64,000 nucleotides of DNA from Rubripirellula sp. (GCA_012270065.1 JAAXJB010000092.1:22322-86321); one strand, 5' to 3'. Shown: positions 39,212 to 50,000, counted from the first letter of the stretch. Made by a program: numbers and translations. Notes: generated by a model from the letters alone, not told the origin.

Positions 39212-40483
39212 GTGTTGAATCGAAGACTAAAACTTGGCACGTTCTTTGGGATCGGACTCTATATCCACTGGTCCTTCGGCTTGATGATCGCCTGGATCGC
39301 ACTGAGTGCTTCCGGCGATGGTCCAGCTGACGTTCTGTATGCCGTTGCGCAACTGCTGGGCGTCTATCTATGCGTGACTCTGCACGAATACGGGCACGTT
39401 CTCGCCGCCAGACGATTCGGTATCGGTGCCGTCGATATCACCTTGCTGCCCATTGGTGGGGTTGCCCGACTCAAAGCGATGCCACGCATTCCGTGGCAGG
39501 AACTTGTGGTAGCCGTGGCTGGACCTGCTGTGAATGTGGTGATTGTAGCTCTACTGCTGGCAGGTTTTTTCGCATTCTCCAACGAAGCCGTGCTGTACGC
39601 ATTCAAGGGAGCTATCACGTCGGCAATTGTTGGGAACGGAATGGATCAGCAAATGGTTGAAACGATGGAATCCGTTCTGTTAAACCCTTCTTTGACGGGA
39701 TATGCCATGATGCTGGTTGGCGTCAATCTGATGCTGGTTCTGTTCAACATGCTACCTGCATTTCCCATGGATGGCGGACGTGTCTTCCGGAGCCTGCTTG
39801 CGATGTTCCTGAATTACGGCAAAGCAACTTGGATTGCCTCACGCGTGGGTCTTCTTTGTGCTGCCGGCATGGCATTTTTCGCTCTTAATTCCGGACTCTA
39901 CATCCCGGTACTGATCGCGATCTTCATCGGATACGCAGGTCTGGCCGAAGCCAAACAGGTCGATACGATGGAATCCGTTCGGGGGCTGAATGTCAAACAG
40001 GCAATGATACCATCCAAGGCTTGCATTCTGATGGAAACGCCCCTGTCACAGATCATGCGAAGTTGGCAATCCAATCCGGTGCCAGTTCTGCCTGTCGTCA
40101 CCGAGCACGGCATGATTACAGGCATGCTCCACCTTCGGGATGTGCACGAGGCAATCGCCAAAGGAAAAGATGCACATACCCCAGCCAGTGAGCTGACTGA
40201 TCCCAAAAATTATCTTGGTCCGGCCTTCATCGACGAACCACTTGAAAATGCAATCCAGCGAGGAAGCCGGCAGATACGACAGATTCCCGTTGCAGATCAA
40301 AGTGGTTGTCTGATGGGCATCCTCGATCTGGATTCAATGGTGGTGCGAGCACAACTGGCTGCCAGCCAGCAGGAATTCCAACGAATCACATCCTCGATGG
40401 AATCCGGTGACATGCTGCAATCGCAAATGGTGGGAACACAGAATTTGCAAAACAATCCCAATCATTTTGATCAAACCAACTGA
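39212..40483 (+). CDS. Site-2 protease-like M50 metalloprotease with CBS domains
   Basis: The 423-residue polytopic membrane protein has the zinc motif H58-E-Y-G-H62 in a helix and the second site NMLPAFPMDGGR near 180-190, with about six hydrophobic segments in residues 10-240. Two CBS domains cover about 255-375 (VKQAMIPS ... GMITGMLHLRDVHEAI ... QIPVADQSGCLMGILDLDSM). M50-CBS proteins cleave membrane-bound substrates, and the CBS part may sense nucleotides. The start is non-ATG: GTG at 39212 or TTG at 39215, just after a GGGAAG. No ATG lies nearby. It diverges from the mutarotase gene. Confidence 0.92.
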   Translation: MLNRRLKLGTFFGIGLYIHWSFGLMIAWIALSASGDGPADVLYAVAQLLGVYLCVTLHEYGHVLAARRFGIGAVDITLLPIGGVARLKAMPRIPWQELVVAVAGPAVNVVIVALLLAGFFAFSNEAVLYAFKGAITSAIVGNGMDQQMVETMESVLLNPSLTGYAMMLVGVNLMLVLFNMLPAFPMDGGRVFRSLLAMFLNYGKATWIASRVGLLCAAGMAFFALNSGLYIPVLIAIFIGYAGLAEAKQVDTMESVRGLNVKQAMIPSKACILMETPLSQIMRSWQSNPVPVLPVVTEHGMITGMLHLRDVHEAIAKGKDAHTPASELTDPKNYLGPAFIDEPLENAIQRGSRQIRQIPVADQSGCLMGILDLDSMVVRAQLAASQQEFQRITSSMESGDMLQSQMVGTQNLQNNPNHFDQTN

Positions 40484-40738
40484 CCACAACCTGGCTTTGA
40501 TCATTCGTCTCCTGAGGTCGCTGAAACCCGAACCGCTCGCTGGTGTCCACACTTTCGCCAGCAAGAAGGGCCCGAGACAGGTCATGCAGGCATCCCGGCC
40601 CGGTGGATGCTGCAAGCCCAGTCGTTGAATTGCAACATAACCAGCCGCTCATTCAACGCAACACAAGGAAGGCGGCGATTGACGGTGCGTGAGGCATTCA
40701 GTCCATGATGAACACACTCAAACGGAGAAACAGGAAGT

Positions 40739-41761
40739 TCAAATGGGTTCGAATGCTTCCTGATAAAAACCGAATACAACCGACATGATACGGAATATCA
40801 CGTACAGCACGAACAAGACAACCGAGATGGCAACCACGCCTGATATGATGCGTGAAATGATCTTCATTGCGGTCTGTGCACGCTCGTCATAATCTTCGGC
40901 CAGAAATGCGATTGACTCAGAATCGGTTCCGGAATGTTCTGCAATCTCGATTTTGCCGATGAAATCGTCGGGAAAAATATTGGTCTTCTCCAAGGCAGAC
41001 GCAAGCGTCGCACCATTAAGAATGGCACTTTCTGTCTCGTCCTGCACAGCCCGATAGTAGTCACTATCAGTGGCATCCAGCGCTAATGCAATTGAGGGAA
41101 TTGGCTCCAGACCAGCGCCCAGTCCCACCGACAAAACCCGACAGAATCTTGCAATGGTGATCGTCTGAATGGCATCCCCGAGCCGGGGTATCAGATAAAT
41201 CAGAGGCACGATGTTCTGTACACCAGCGACGTTTCTGAAAAAGCAGAAAACCGCTCCAGCTGCGATAGCGAAGAAAAAGAGCAAATAGGTCCAGAAAATC
41301 AAAACTCCACTTCCACCACGCAGCCCCCAACCAAGCAGATCAGTCATCTGTCCACCACCTGCGGGTGTTAAAATCCCCATCAGATAAATCAGCAAGGAAA
41401 CGACACCTATCGAAAACGTAAGCATGAATGCCGGATAGGCAATGGCTCCCAGAAATTTACGTCGCAACTGTTGTTGCCGGGTGTAATGCTCAGTGAGGAT
41501 GGAAAACAGGTATTCCAACTTGCCGGCTGATTCTCCAACTCTCACCATGGTTGTCATCAATCTGGGAAAAAACTTGTTCTGCCCCATCAGGACATGCAAC
41601 TGTTCTCCCTGCTTGACGCCGGCAACGAGTTGTTTGATGGCATCTTTTTGTTGGCTGGACCCTATTCTGCATTCACTCTCCAACAACTTCACCATGTCTG
41701 CACCAGCATGCAGTCCGGTACCGAATCGATGGCAGAATGAGGCAGCAGCAGAAAAGGACAT
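40739..41761 (-). CDS. Type II secretion/type IV pilus F-family inner-membrane protein
   Basis: The protein has about 340 residues from the ATG at 41761 (a GTG at 41776 is possible). A first T2SS-F domain (about 1-115) includes FGTGLHAGADMVKLLE and MTTMVRVGESAGKLEYLFSIL. Membrane segments follow near 120-145, 150-180 and 315-335. A second F domain covers about 200-320, with IARFCRVLSVGLGAGLEPIPSIALAL. GspF/PilC proteins form the inner-membrane platform of secretion or pilus machines. No other machine parts are adjacent, so this is either a dispersed platform or a paralogue with another use. Confidence 0.88.
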   Translation of the reverse strand: MSFSAAASFCHRFGTGLHAGADMVKLLESECRIGSSQQKDAIKQLVAGVKQGEQLHVLMGQNKFFPRLMTTMVRVGESAGKLEYLFSILTEHYTRQQQLRRKFLGAIAYPAFMLTFSIGVVSLLIYLMGILTPAGGGQMTDLLGWGLRGGSGVLIFWTYLLFFFAIAAGAVFCFFRNVAGVQNIVPLIYLIPRLGDAIQTITIARFCRVLSVGLGAGLEPIPSIALALDATDSDYYRAVQDETESAILNGATLASALEKTNIFPDDFIGKIEIAEHSGTDSESIAFLAEDYDERAQTAMKIISRIISGVVAISVVLFVLYVIFRIMSVVFGFYQEAFEPI

Positions 41762-41866
41762 TCGACTGGAAAACACGCTAGAATCGCCTCACCAGACTCT
41801 GGGATGAACGGAACTCAACTTTCATTGTGGCCATTATATTCGGCCAAGTGCAGTAGGGCGGCTGTT

Positions 41867-42196
41867 TCACGCCGCCCGTTTCCCGAGATCATCCTGCGGC
41901 AGGCCAAGGCTGACTTTCTGGTCTGTATTCTGTGACAACCCGCTTTGATATCCGTTCAGCGTTTCTTCCACTTGCCGTAATTGCTCTGCAGCTGTCTGCG
42001 ACAGATCGACAAACAACGTGAGAACTCCGGCAATCACACACCAGGATGCCTGCTCGTCCTCAAGGACTTCCATTCTGACCTTGAAGCCTCTTGCCCGGGC
42101 GTCCTGAAGCCTCTGTCTCAACCTTGCAACTACATGATCTGTGGTGAAATCGGTGTTTTCCGATTCTCGACAGGTAAATTTCCTCTTTGCAATCAT
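41867..42196 (-). CDS. Small conserved-looking protein of unknown function
   Basis: The 109-residue protein has a basic, Arg-rich first half (KRKFTCRESEN ... RLRQRLQDARARGFKVRMEVLED) then a hydrophobic strand (SWCVIAGVLTLFVDLSQT) and a helical tail (AAEQLRQVEETLNGYQ). It has no signal peptide or membrane span. It is transcribed divergently from the histidine kinase gene and upstream of the T2SS-F gene on the same strand (105 bases apart). I do not recognise the family. Support comes from its start, composition and neat fit between genes. Confidence 0.65.
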   Translation of the reverse strand: MIAKRKFTCRESENTDFTTDHVVARLRQRLQDARARGFKVRMEVLEDEQASWCVIAGVLTLFVDLSQTAAEQLRQVEETLNGYQSGLSQNTDQKVSLGLPQDDLGKRAA

Positions 42197-42408
42197 CGGA
42201 CTTCCCCTGATTTGGTGAACAGGCAGCGCAGCCGCTGTAAGCGAAACAGATTACCCACCCTTCTGGACCACACGGCTGGTTGGCAATCTGTACGGCGCTG
42301 ACCGGTCGTTCTGTAGCAAATGCTCCGGCTTCGACGATAGATCAGGTGAGGAACAGGGCCATTGCGTGCTGTTGTTATCTTTCCTTCATTCCGGTCCGGC
42401 CGAGTCAC

Positions 42409-43239
42409 ATGCAGTCGCAGCATTCCAGCAACACAAGTCCCTCGGCAGCCAGTCCCGTCCCGTCCGCAGCTGCGGCCGAAGATCTGGTTGAACAGGAAGA
42501 ACAGATCCAGTTTCTCAAAAATGAGCTGAAGAAAACCCAAGCTCTGGCTGCACTCGGAGAGTTGACGAGTACTGCGACGCACGAATTCAACAACGTGCTG
42601 ATGACCATCATCAATTACGCCCGGTTGGGCATCAGAAATCGTGAAGATGCCACTCGCGACAAGGCACTGACGAAGATTCTGGAAGCCTCTGAACGGGCAG
42701 CAAAAATCACTGCAACCATCCTGGCGCAGGCCAAAAACCGCAGTGAAAGCATGGAGCCGACTGATCTCGCCGGAATCATTGAGGATTCCATGGTTTTGCT
42801 TGAACGTGAAATGCGGAAATACAGGATCTCAGTTGAAACGCAGCTGGATCCTCAATGCCCGAAGGTGCTCGCCAGCGGAAATCAGATTCAACGCGTCTTA
42901 TTGAACCTGCTGATCAATGGGCGGCAGTCAATGCCGGAGGGTGGGACAATTCTGATCCGGCTGAATCCAAGTGGCGATGGCAAATACGCCGAATTGACGG
43001 TTCGTGATTCAGGTTCCGGCATCCCACGTGAAACCTTGCCACATATCTTTGATGCTTTTTACACAACCAAAGATGGTCCCGACGAATCTGGAAAGGGAGG
43101 CACGGGCCTGGGTTTGGCAGCCTGCAAGGAAATCATCGACAACCACCAGGGACGCATTCGTGTTGAAAGCACGGTGGGGCGTGGAACTGCGTTCATCATC
43201 CGTCTGCCGATCAACGCTGATCCACCGTCAAAAAGCTGA
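42409..43239 (+). CDS. Soluble sensor histidine kinase (orphan)
   Basis: The start at 42409 gives 276 residues. An Ala/Ser/Pro-rich N-terminus leads to a coiled coil (EDLVEQEEQIQFLKNELKK), then the H-box ALGELTSTATHEFNNVLM with the phospho-acceptor His near residue 63. The ATPase domain has N-box LLNLLINGRQSM, G1 DSGSGIP, F-box HIFDAFYTTK and G2 GTGLGLAACKEII, all intact. There is no membrane segment and no recognised sensor domain, so input probably comes through a partner. No response regulator is adjacent. Members of this class often belong to NtrB-like kinases. Confidence 0.92.
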   Translation: MQSQHSSNTSPSAASPVPSAAAAEDLVEQEEQIQFLKNELKKTQALAALGELTSTATHEFNNVLMTIINYARLGIRNREDATRDKALTKILEASERAAKITATILAQAKNRSESMEPTDLAGIIEDSMVLLEREMRKYRISVETQLDPQCPKVLASGNQIQRVLLNLLINGRQSMPEGGTILIRLNPSGDGKYAELTVRDSGSGIPRETLPHIFDAFYTTKDGPDESGKGGTGLGLAACKEIIDNHQGRIRVESTVGRGTAFIIRLPINADPPSKS

Positions 43240-43280
43240 AGGCTACCATCCGAATCAAGGTGCCTGACCCAGCACCTCCA

Positions 43281-43316
43281 TTCATGGCGTCAACTCTGTT
43301 CATGGCATCAACAGGG
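43281..43316. repeat. Imperfect 18-bp tandem repeat
   Basis: TTCATGGCGTCAACTCTG (43281-43298) is followed directly by TTCATGGCATCAACAGGG (43299-43316). It lies in the gap between the convergent kinase and dehydrogenase genes. No function is evident. Confidence 0.7.
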
Positions 43317-43359
43317 TGATTTCACGGGAATTGCACTGTACTTCTCATCTGACCACGCT

Positions 43360-44583
43360 TCAGTTCGCTGATTGGCTGAAACGGTAGATTCTTCCGCCGC
43401 CTGACATCGTACTCATCAAGACCTCTCCGTCATCAGTTTGGCCGAAAGTAAAGACGGGAAGATTGTCCCAGATAACAGGCCGGTTTTCTGTCACGGTTGC
43501 CGTCTCACGATCATACTTCAGTGCCCAGAGTCGCCCGCTGATGTAATCTCCGTACAGATAGTAACCATCCAGGGCAGGGGTCCGGCTTCCTCGATAGACG
43601 GCTCCACCCGTGATGGACTTTCCCCAGGCTTCCGTGTGGGGATACTCAACAAGAGGATCAGTCAACTCATCACTCGGCCCGCCCGCAAGCGTTAATTTGT
43701 GCGCTGCCTCACGCAGATTCCAGCCATAATTGCCCCCAGCAGAAATCAGGTTGATTTCCTCCCAATCATTCTGACCAACGTCCGCAGCCCATAGATCACC
43801 TGTTTTGGTGTCGAATGCCATGCGCCAGATATTACGGATCCCGAAGGCGTAAATCTCTGAACGTGCCCCCGATTTTTCCGCAAAAGGATTACTGGCTGGA
43901 ATGGTGTAGGGTTGATTCGCCGAAGCTTGATTGACATCCAGCCTCAAAATTGAGCCAAGCAGGGTACTGACATCCTGACCACTGCCAAGTGGGTCGTTTG
44001 CTTTTCCGCCATCGCCCAACGCAACATACAAATAGCCATCGGGTCCAAATTGGATTGTACCGCCGTTGTGATTCCAGAAGGGTTGTTGAATTTCAAGCAG
44101 CTTCAGTTCGCTGCCCAGATCAGCTTCATTACCATCCTTTGATGAGAAGCGACTGATGACTGACACATGCGGGCGTTCTCTCGTTGTGTAGTAAACGAAA
44201 AAATATCCATTGGTTTTGAATGCAGGGTGAAAGGCCAGACCCAACAGTCCTTCCTCGTTCTCGCGATCTTTATAAGACACACGACCCGTCAGATCAGCGA
44301 ACAAGGTTGGTTGTTCAACCTGCGAATCGTTCGCATCGACAAAGAATATTTTACCTCTTTGTCCCGCGATAAAGAGACGACCGCTGCCATCTCCTGCACC
44401 CGTCAGTACGATCGGACGTGCAAGACGCAATCGCGGATACGCATCGACAACCTTCACCGGCATTGGTTCCGTGTTGAGTGTCGGCGGGGGATCGGCCAGA
44501 TTGATCGTGGACTGTGCCCGCAATTCTGCACAAGCCAGGAAAATGACACTGAAGATCAGCAGACGGGAAATTGTTCTATTCAT
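43360..44583 (-). CDS. Secreted PQQ-dependent sugar dehydrogenase-like protein (GSDH family)
   Basis: The 407-residue protein has a signal peptide (FSVIFLACAELRA|QS). The glucose/sorbosone dehydrogenase beta-propeller is recognised by NEEGLLGLAFHPAFKTNGYFFVYYTT, HNGGTIQFGPDGYLYVALGDGG, ILRLDVN, EIYAFGIRNIWRMAFD, and DVGQNDWEEINLISAGGNYGWN. The family oxidises aldoses using PQQ and Ca2+ or acts as a soluble sugar-binding propeller. It may oxidise sugars released by neighbouring glycan hydrolases; that link is inference. It is a single gene, convergent with the kinase gene. Confidence 0.92.
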   Translation of the reverse strand: MNRTISRLLIFSVIFLACAELRAQSTINLADPPPTLNTEPMPVKVVDAYPRLRLARPIVLTGAGDGSGRLFIAGQRGKIFFVDANDSQVEQPTLFADLTGRVSYKDRENEEGLLGLAFHPAFKTNGYFFVYYTTRERPHVSVISRFSSKDGNEADLGSELKLLEIQQPFWNHNGGTIQFGPDGYLYVALGDGGKANDPLGSGQDVSTLLGSILRLDVNQASANQPYTIPASNPFAEKSGARSEIYAFGIRNIWRMAFDTKTGDLWAADVGQNDWEEINLISAGGNYGWNLREAAHKLTLAGGPSDELTDPLVEYPHTEAWGKSITGGAVYRGSRTPALDGYYLYGDYISGRLWALKYDRETATVTENRPVIWDNLPVFTFGQTDDGEVLMSTMSGGGRIYRFSQSAN

Positions 44584-44681
44584 GAATACTCTTGATCAAA
44601 CAGAGGAATGGCGTGGCTGTTGACTGAACTGAACCCGATCCTCTGCACAAAGCTCGAAGGTTTCAGTTCACTCTGGCAAAA

Positions 44682-46745
44682 TCACTTTGCAGCGAATTCC
44701 GGCATGACGGTGGGCAACTGGCGAACGATGAATCGTGGCAACAACAACAACGCGCGGTTGCTGACCTCGTCAATTGCCATTCGATATTTGAACGTTGAGA
44801 CACCTGCCATCACCTGGTTCATTCGCTCAACGAAATCTTCGCGCGTCTGATTCAATGGTGGTGTCCAGACAAAAATCGGCAAGCGGTCATAGGTTGCTTC
44901 TGTACCAACCCACCAATGTTCCGAATCAACCTGTCTGACCTGCAAACCCGATGGGGCTAAAGTATGTTGAAGGGTTTTTCCGGCATCTTCCTGTTTATGA
45001 GGCAGAAGCAGAAACTCCGGCGGTGCTCCACGGCGAACAGCATCATGCCAGTTGAAAACACATGTCGCCTGATTAAGCCTTGCTGTTCTCCGCAACAGTC
45101 CCGCGACACTGACAGGTGTATCCCAGGCTGGCCCGAATTTGCCTCCGGACAAAACATCCCAATCGGCATCCGGATCACTGACCTGACAAGCCCAACGTCG
45201 AAACCTCGCTTCCTCCATTTTTGGATCGACACCTCGCATTCTTCTCAACGCCTCAGTAGCAAAGCAAGCCAACTGTCTGAGTTGCCTTGGATTGGCGTCA
45301 CCCTGATCACCGGCAAGGAATCGCGTCAGAAAATCCCGAGCCGTATCGCCGCCGGCACCAAAATCGTCAACCGATGTCAACATGCTGGCCGCTTCTTCAA
45401 AAACATCATCCCTCAGCGTCAACAACAACAGAGTCGGCTGTTCCTGAATTTCAGAGTTCAAAAGCCCAGCTGCTTCATCCAGTAATTCTCTGGCAGAACG
45501 CCATTGCTTCGTGGTAGGAATTGTCTGCTGCATATCTGCACCAGCCAAATCGTAAGACGGCCAATCCATTTGAATCGGGACACCCGTTACCTGACTTATC
45601 AACAACATCAGATCACTGGCGGGGTATCCATCTGATGCAAGAGCAAGTTTGATTGCAAGATCCGCTCGTAGATCAAGTTCCTTTGGCACGACTTGGATCA
45701 GCAGGTCTTCATCTTCTTCCACAGCAGCTTCGTCCAGCTTGACCTGCTCCATGGTCGGTGGTGCCTGCAAGGTCGGTTTCGATTGCGCTCCATCGTCAAG
45801 CAGAAACTGTGTGTACTGCGCAAGCTCCGGAGGTAGATCCTGCATTCCCCCAGCATCGTCGACGGCTTCATTCGGCTCTGGGGCCAACAGATCGCCCTCA
45901 TCGGCTTGCACGGCAGCTGCATTTTCGTTGTCGGTGGACACTGTAGAATCCTGACCGTCCACTGAACCCAACACCGGTGGCTGCAACAGGTCACTCGGGA
46001 TTTCTGACGCTGTTCCGGTATCACTCACTGCCACGTCAGATGAGCTTGCTGCCGAAGTGCCCCCTGGCTCGGCTTCCATACGTGGATCGGTTCCAGGAGG
46101 GTTTTCCAGGTCAGAATCGGGTTCAGCCGATCCTGCATTATCTGGCACGCTGGATTCCAAAACATCGGACTCCTGTGGCGCGGTCTGATTCTGGGTCACT
46201 TCCATGTCTGACACTTCAGAGTTCGCCGGGTTTGTCTGCTGATTGCCCCCATCTGAATTCTGTGTTGACGAATCTCCGCCTTTGAACGCGACTCCGTCTG
46301 TCGGCTTCACTTCGCGTTGTCCCCACGACGACACAAACCAGCCGAAGAACAGAACTGCCGTAATCAACCCGGTTGCAGCCAACGCAACCACCAGTGCGAT
46401 CTGGCGAGATTTTTGGGTCTTTGCACTTTGCCAATCCGGATGCATTGCACCCGCAAGCCCGTCCGTACTTTCTGGTGGAACAGAATCCGTCCCCAAGAAC
46501 CCTTCTACACCAGGAGGCAAGGAACTCTCTTCGGCGATACCGGAATCGGCAGCAATTGCCTCTTCGGTAATGGCTTGACTGTCGACACCCGAGTGCCCGA
46601 TTTCGACTTTCCCGTCAGGTCGATTGATCTCCACCATCGAACCACACTTGGGGCATGCCGTGATCGTGCCAACAATCGCCGGGTCGGATACCCTGAGTTG
46701 ACTGGCACAGGTCAGACATCGGACTGCGAATGGCTGAAAAGACAA
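44682..46745 (-). CDS. Membrane protein with N-terminal zinc ribbon, unknown function
   Basis: The 687-residue protein starts with a TTG codon at 46745, preceded by GAGAA. The N-terminus has a zinc-ribbon pattern: C10, C13 and C31, C34 (RCLTC ... CPKCG). One membrane helix lies at about 115-138 (IALVVALAATGLITAVLFFGWF). A long acidic Ser/Pro/Gln-rich linker (about 145-345) has low complexity. The C-terminal 330 residues form a folded extracytoplasmic domain with Leu-rich helices and LLLLTLRDDVFEEAASMLTSVDDF. Zinc-ribbon plus one helix plus linker is a common planctomycete arrangement. The function is unknown. Confidence 0.85.
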   Translation of the reverse strand: MSFQPFAVRCLTCASQLRVSDPAIVGTITACPKCGSMVEINRPDGKVEIGHSGVDSQAITEEAIAADSGIAEESSLPPGVEGFLGTDSVPPESTDGLAGAMHPDWQSAKTQKSRQIALVVALAATGLITAVLFFGWFVSSWGQREVKPTDGVAFKGGDSSTQNSDGGNQQTNPANSEVSDMEVTQNQTAPQESDVLESSVPDNAGSAEPDSDLENPPGTDPRMEAEPGGTSAASSSDVAVSDTGTASEIPSDLLQPPVLGSVDGQDSTVSTDNENAAAVQADEGDLLAPEPNEAVDDAGGMQDLPPELAQYTQFLLDDGAQSKPTLQAPPTMEQVKLDEAAVEEDEDLLIQVVPKELDLRADLAIKLALASDGYPASDLMLLISQVTGVPIQMDWPSYDLAGADMQQTIPTTKQWRSARELLDEAAGLLNSEIQEQPTLLLLTLRDDVFEEAASMLTSVDDFGAGGDTARDFLTRFLAGDQGDANPRQLRQLACFATEALRRMRGVDPKMEEARFRRWACQVSDPDADWDVLSGGKFGPAWDTPVSVAGLLRRTARLNQATCVFNWHDAVRRGAPPEFLLLPHKQEDAGKTLQHTLAPSGLQVRQVDSEHWWVGTEATYDRLPIFVWTPPLNQTREDFVERMNQVMAGVSTFKYRMAIDEVSNRALLLLPRFIVRQLPTVMPEFAAK

Positions 46746-47078
46746 AGGATTCTCAGGGGAAAGAGTTGCGGAACTGTGAGCAACATCAAACTTTTCTAAA
46801 GTGGCGAAAACGATGCAACGAGGTGAGGAAATGCATCCTTCTGCTTTTTACCGCAATCGTCCACGATGAGCTACCAACTGCAATTCTACGACTCTCGGTG
46901 ATTCATTGCACCAAAATCTTCCTGACTCACAGAAAGGAATGACAAACACGACAGCCAGAGATTCACCAGATTAACACGCCCGGAGGTGGGAGGAGCCAGT
47001 TTTCAACACGCGCAAGAAATCGGGCCGGCCCAATGAGACCAGCCCGATGTCAATCAATTGAATTCAAACGAACGGTGA
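46746..47078. other. Intergenic region with a terminator-like hairpin
   Basis: These 333 bases lie between the giant dockerin gene (upstream on the minus strand) and the zinc-ribbon gene. They contain the hairpin at 47019-47048 and presumably the promoter of the zinc-ribbon gene. No gene is supported. Confidence 0.55.
47019..47048 (-). terminator. Candidate terminator hairpin of the dockerin giant gene
   Basis: Read on the minus strand, ATCGGGCTGG pairs with CCGGCCCGAT (one U-G pair), with a 10-base loop, 30 bases after the stop at 47079. The tail (TTTCTTGCG) is only a short T-run, so termination strength is uncertain. Confidence 0.55.
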
Positions 47079-50000
47079 TCAGCTCCAGACTTGATCCACG
47101 TCACCAGCCAGAATGTCAAGCAAACCGTTGTCCTCTTCCTCATCGCGAACGTCCTGGCCCACGACCGATTCGACCGATTCGACCGAGGCGATCTCCTCCG
47201 GTGCCAGTGGGCAGTCGGTGATCGCGATTTTGTCCACTTCATTGAGAAGATCAGATCCGAGATCCATGAATACAGCATCTGTTGACTGCGAGTTCGTTGC
47301 ATCCCGTTCAACGTTTTGGGCTACAACCTGCTCGCCTTCACCACTGTTTGCCATCCCACTCAGGCCATTCAGTACCAGCATCGCGTCAACGGCCGTCACC
47401 TTGTAGTCACCATTGACGTCAGGATAAATCTTCGAGGAAGAGTCATTACCGCTCCCTGATTCACCCTCACCTACGACAGCCATCTGATTCACAATCAAGA
47501 GTGCATCGATCGGAGAGACAAAACCATCATTGTTGACGTCAAGATTATCACCCTGATTCTGCTGTTGAGAACCGGCCGCACCAATCGTGATTGTGAGAAC
47601 GTCGTGCTTGATGTTCTCGATTGGAACAGGATTGTTATCCAGGAACAGAAGTGTGTCATGCTGTGGCATCAGGTCCGCTGGAGACCCTTTGAACTGCATT
47701 GTGCCTGGACCTGTCACATCGAAGAAGACGGTCGCAAGCTCTTTTGGATCGTCATTGGTGTAGGGGAAGGTGAAACTCGTGTTCTGTCGCAAACTTCCCA
47801 GCTCGTCAATGATCCCCGGAATTGCCGCGGTGCCCGATCCCGCGTTTGCACGGAAAGCCGGATCGAACTCGACATCGAAATTGTATTCGCCAGATGTCGG
47901 CGCGACGGGAGTCAGATTATCAGCAGAGTAGAGAACGTCGAGGTATCCTGCATAAACCAGAGTCGCAAGACCGAGAGCGCGCGTATCATCGACGGTGATC
48001 TGCAATCCGATTTCATCACCCACGGTGACCGCGGCAGGATCCAGAAGACTGCCTGATCTGTCCACCAGAGCGAAGTCAAAAGCGACATCAGCCTCACTGT
48101 TCTGGTTTCCAAGTGCAAGAGTTACTGTCGCCGAAGTCATCACACCTTCGGTCGTCACGACAAAGTAACTGAATTCCTCAAGGCCCGAAGCTCCCGCGTT
48201 AGGCCGATAACTCAGGTAATCATCCTCAAGGTCATTTGGCGTACCGTTATCTTCCACCAGGACAATCCCTTTGGAAGCACCGGTCAGCACGTCGAACTCG
48301 GTGATGGTTCCGTTCATGCCAAGATTGTCGTTGTCCAGAACATCCAAGACGCTCCGTTGAGGAGACGAGTTGACGATCACGTCTCCGTTGGAATCAAGAC
48401 CATCGGGGAACGAATCATCCACCGCCGCAGTAATGAACTCGGAGTCTGGCAAAATCGTCAGTTGCGTGGAATTGAATCGCAACTGGGCCAAATCGAGAGC
48501 TGTATTTTCATCGAACAGGACGCACTCAGCTTCAAGCGTGTTCGCTGGATCACCTGCAAACACCGCGATGCCGGCAGCGTTGGCCCGCATCGTTGCCTCA
48601 AACAGAACAGCAGGGCCGGCGTGTTGCTGAAGATTTCCGAGATCCTGAGTGCTGCCAACCTCATCCAGAACACCCGGTGTCTGAGCACTTCCCAGCCTGA
48701 AAGCGCCGCCACCACTGAAGAGAGGACCGAATTCCACATCGAAGTCGAATCCGTCATTCGGGTTCGTATCGACGGTTGATACCAAAGCTGAGGTGTAGAG
48801 CAAATCGAAGAACGCCGAAGTGACACCGTTCGTCAGACCGGGACGCAAATCGTCAACCGTTACACGAACCGTGAATTCCTGACCAACCGTGACATGTTCT
48901 ATCGCACCACCGTTGGTGGCATCCATGATCTCGATGTCGAATTCCAGCAGGTCGTCGTCCAATGACTCAGGCAACATGTTCACGGTGACTGTTGCCTGAC
49001 TTACCAGACCAGCACCATCCTGAATGGTATAGAGGAACTGTTCTGTGCCAGAGAAATTCTCTTGTGGAGTGTATCGGATGGATTGACCACCAGCGACCAC
49101 TGAGATGATGCCACCCTCTGTACCGGCACTCACGCTGGTAATGGCCAGCCCACCGTTGATACTTGAGATGTCGTTATCAAGAACAGCCAACGGACGATTG
49201 GTCGAGTTGGTTGGTACCGAGAAAATATCATCCAATGCGATCGGCACGTTCGATTGGAATTTGACATTCACCACAACGCTGGCCGTTGCCGTGTTGCCAA
49301 ACTGGTCACGTACCGTGTAACTGAAAGAGTCAAAACCAATGAAGCCGTTGGGCGGCGTGTAAGTGATCTGGTTGTTGGTTGGCGGCGGCACAATACCAAG
49401 AGTGCCGATGGTATTGAGGCTGTCAATGATGAGGGAATTACCCGCCAACTGGAAGTCGTTTGCAAGTACATCCAATGGCACACTGACGGAGTTTCTTGCG
49501 ACTTCAAAGTAGTCATCGTTAGCGATGTCGGAACCACTCAGAACCGTGACCTGGTGATCCTGAACTTCACCCGTGCCAGCAAACCCGCCTGAATCGAGAT
49601 TGCCGGTCTTGCTCAACCGGAAACGCATGAAGGTGTCACCCGTCGGAGCATCCGACGGCACTGGAACCGAAACGCTGTAAACAACGTTGGTGACTCCACT
49701 GTTCACGGTCTGATTGCTCAGGAACTTTTCCCCTGCATCATCGAAATCACCATCCTGATTGAAATCCATGAAACCCTGAAGGTAAGCTGTGGATCCAGTG
49801 GTGTTGGTGAGTGTCACTTCAAAGCTGGCCGTATCACCTGGCGACAGAGGTGTGGCTTGAAGTACACCATCTTCATCATTGATCGCCATGTTCACGTCAT
49901 CACCCGTGGCATCAATGGACGGAATCCCGTCAACATCGCGGTCAGGTGCGGTGCCAATCGACAACCCTTCGACGATTCCGTGCCGGGCTCCATCCGGAAG

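Noticed and set aside
43257-43277. Short inverted repeat GGTGC...GCACC between the kinase and dehydrogenase genes
   Set aside because: Only five base pairs and no T-run; too weak to call a terminator.
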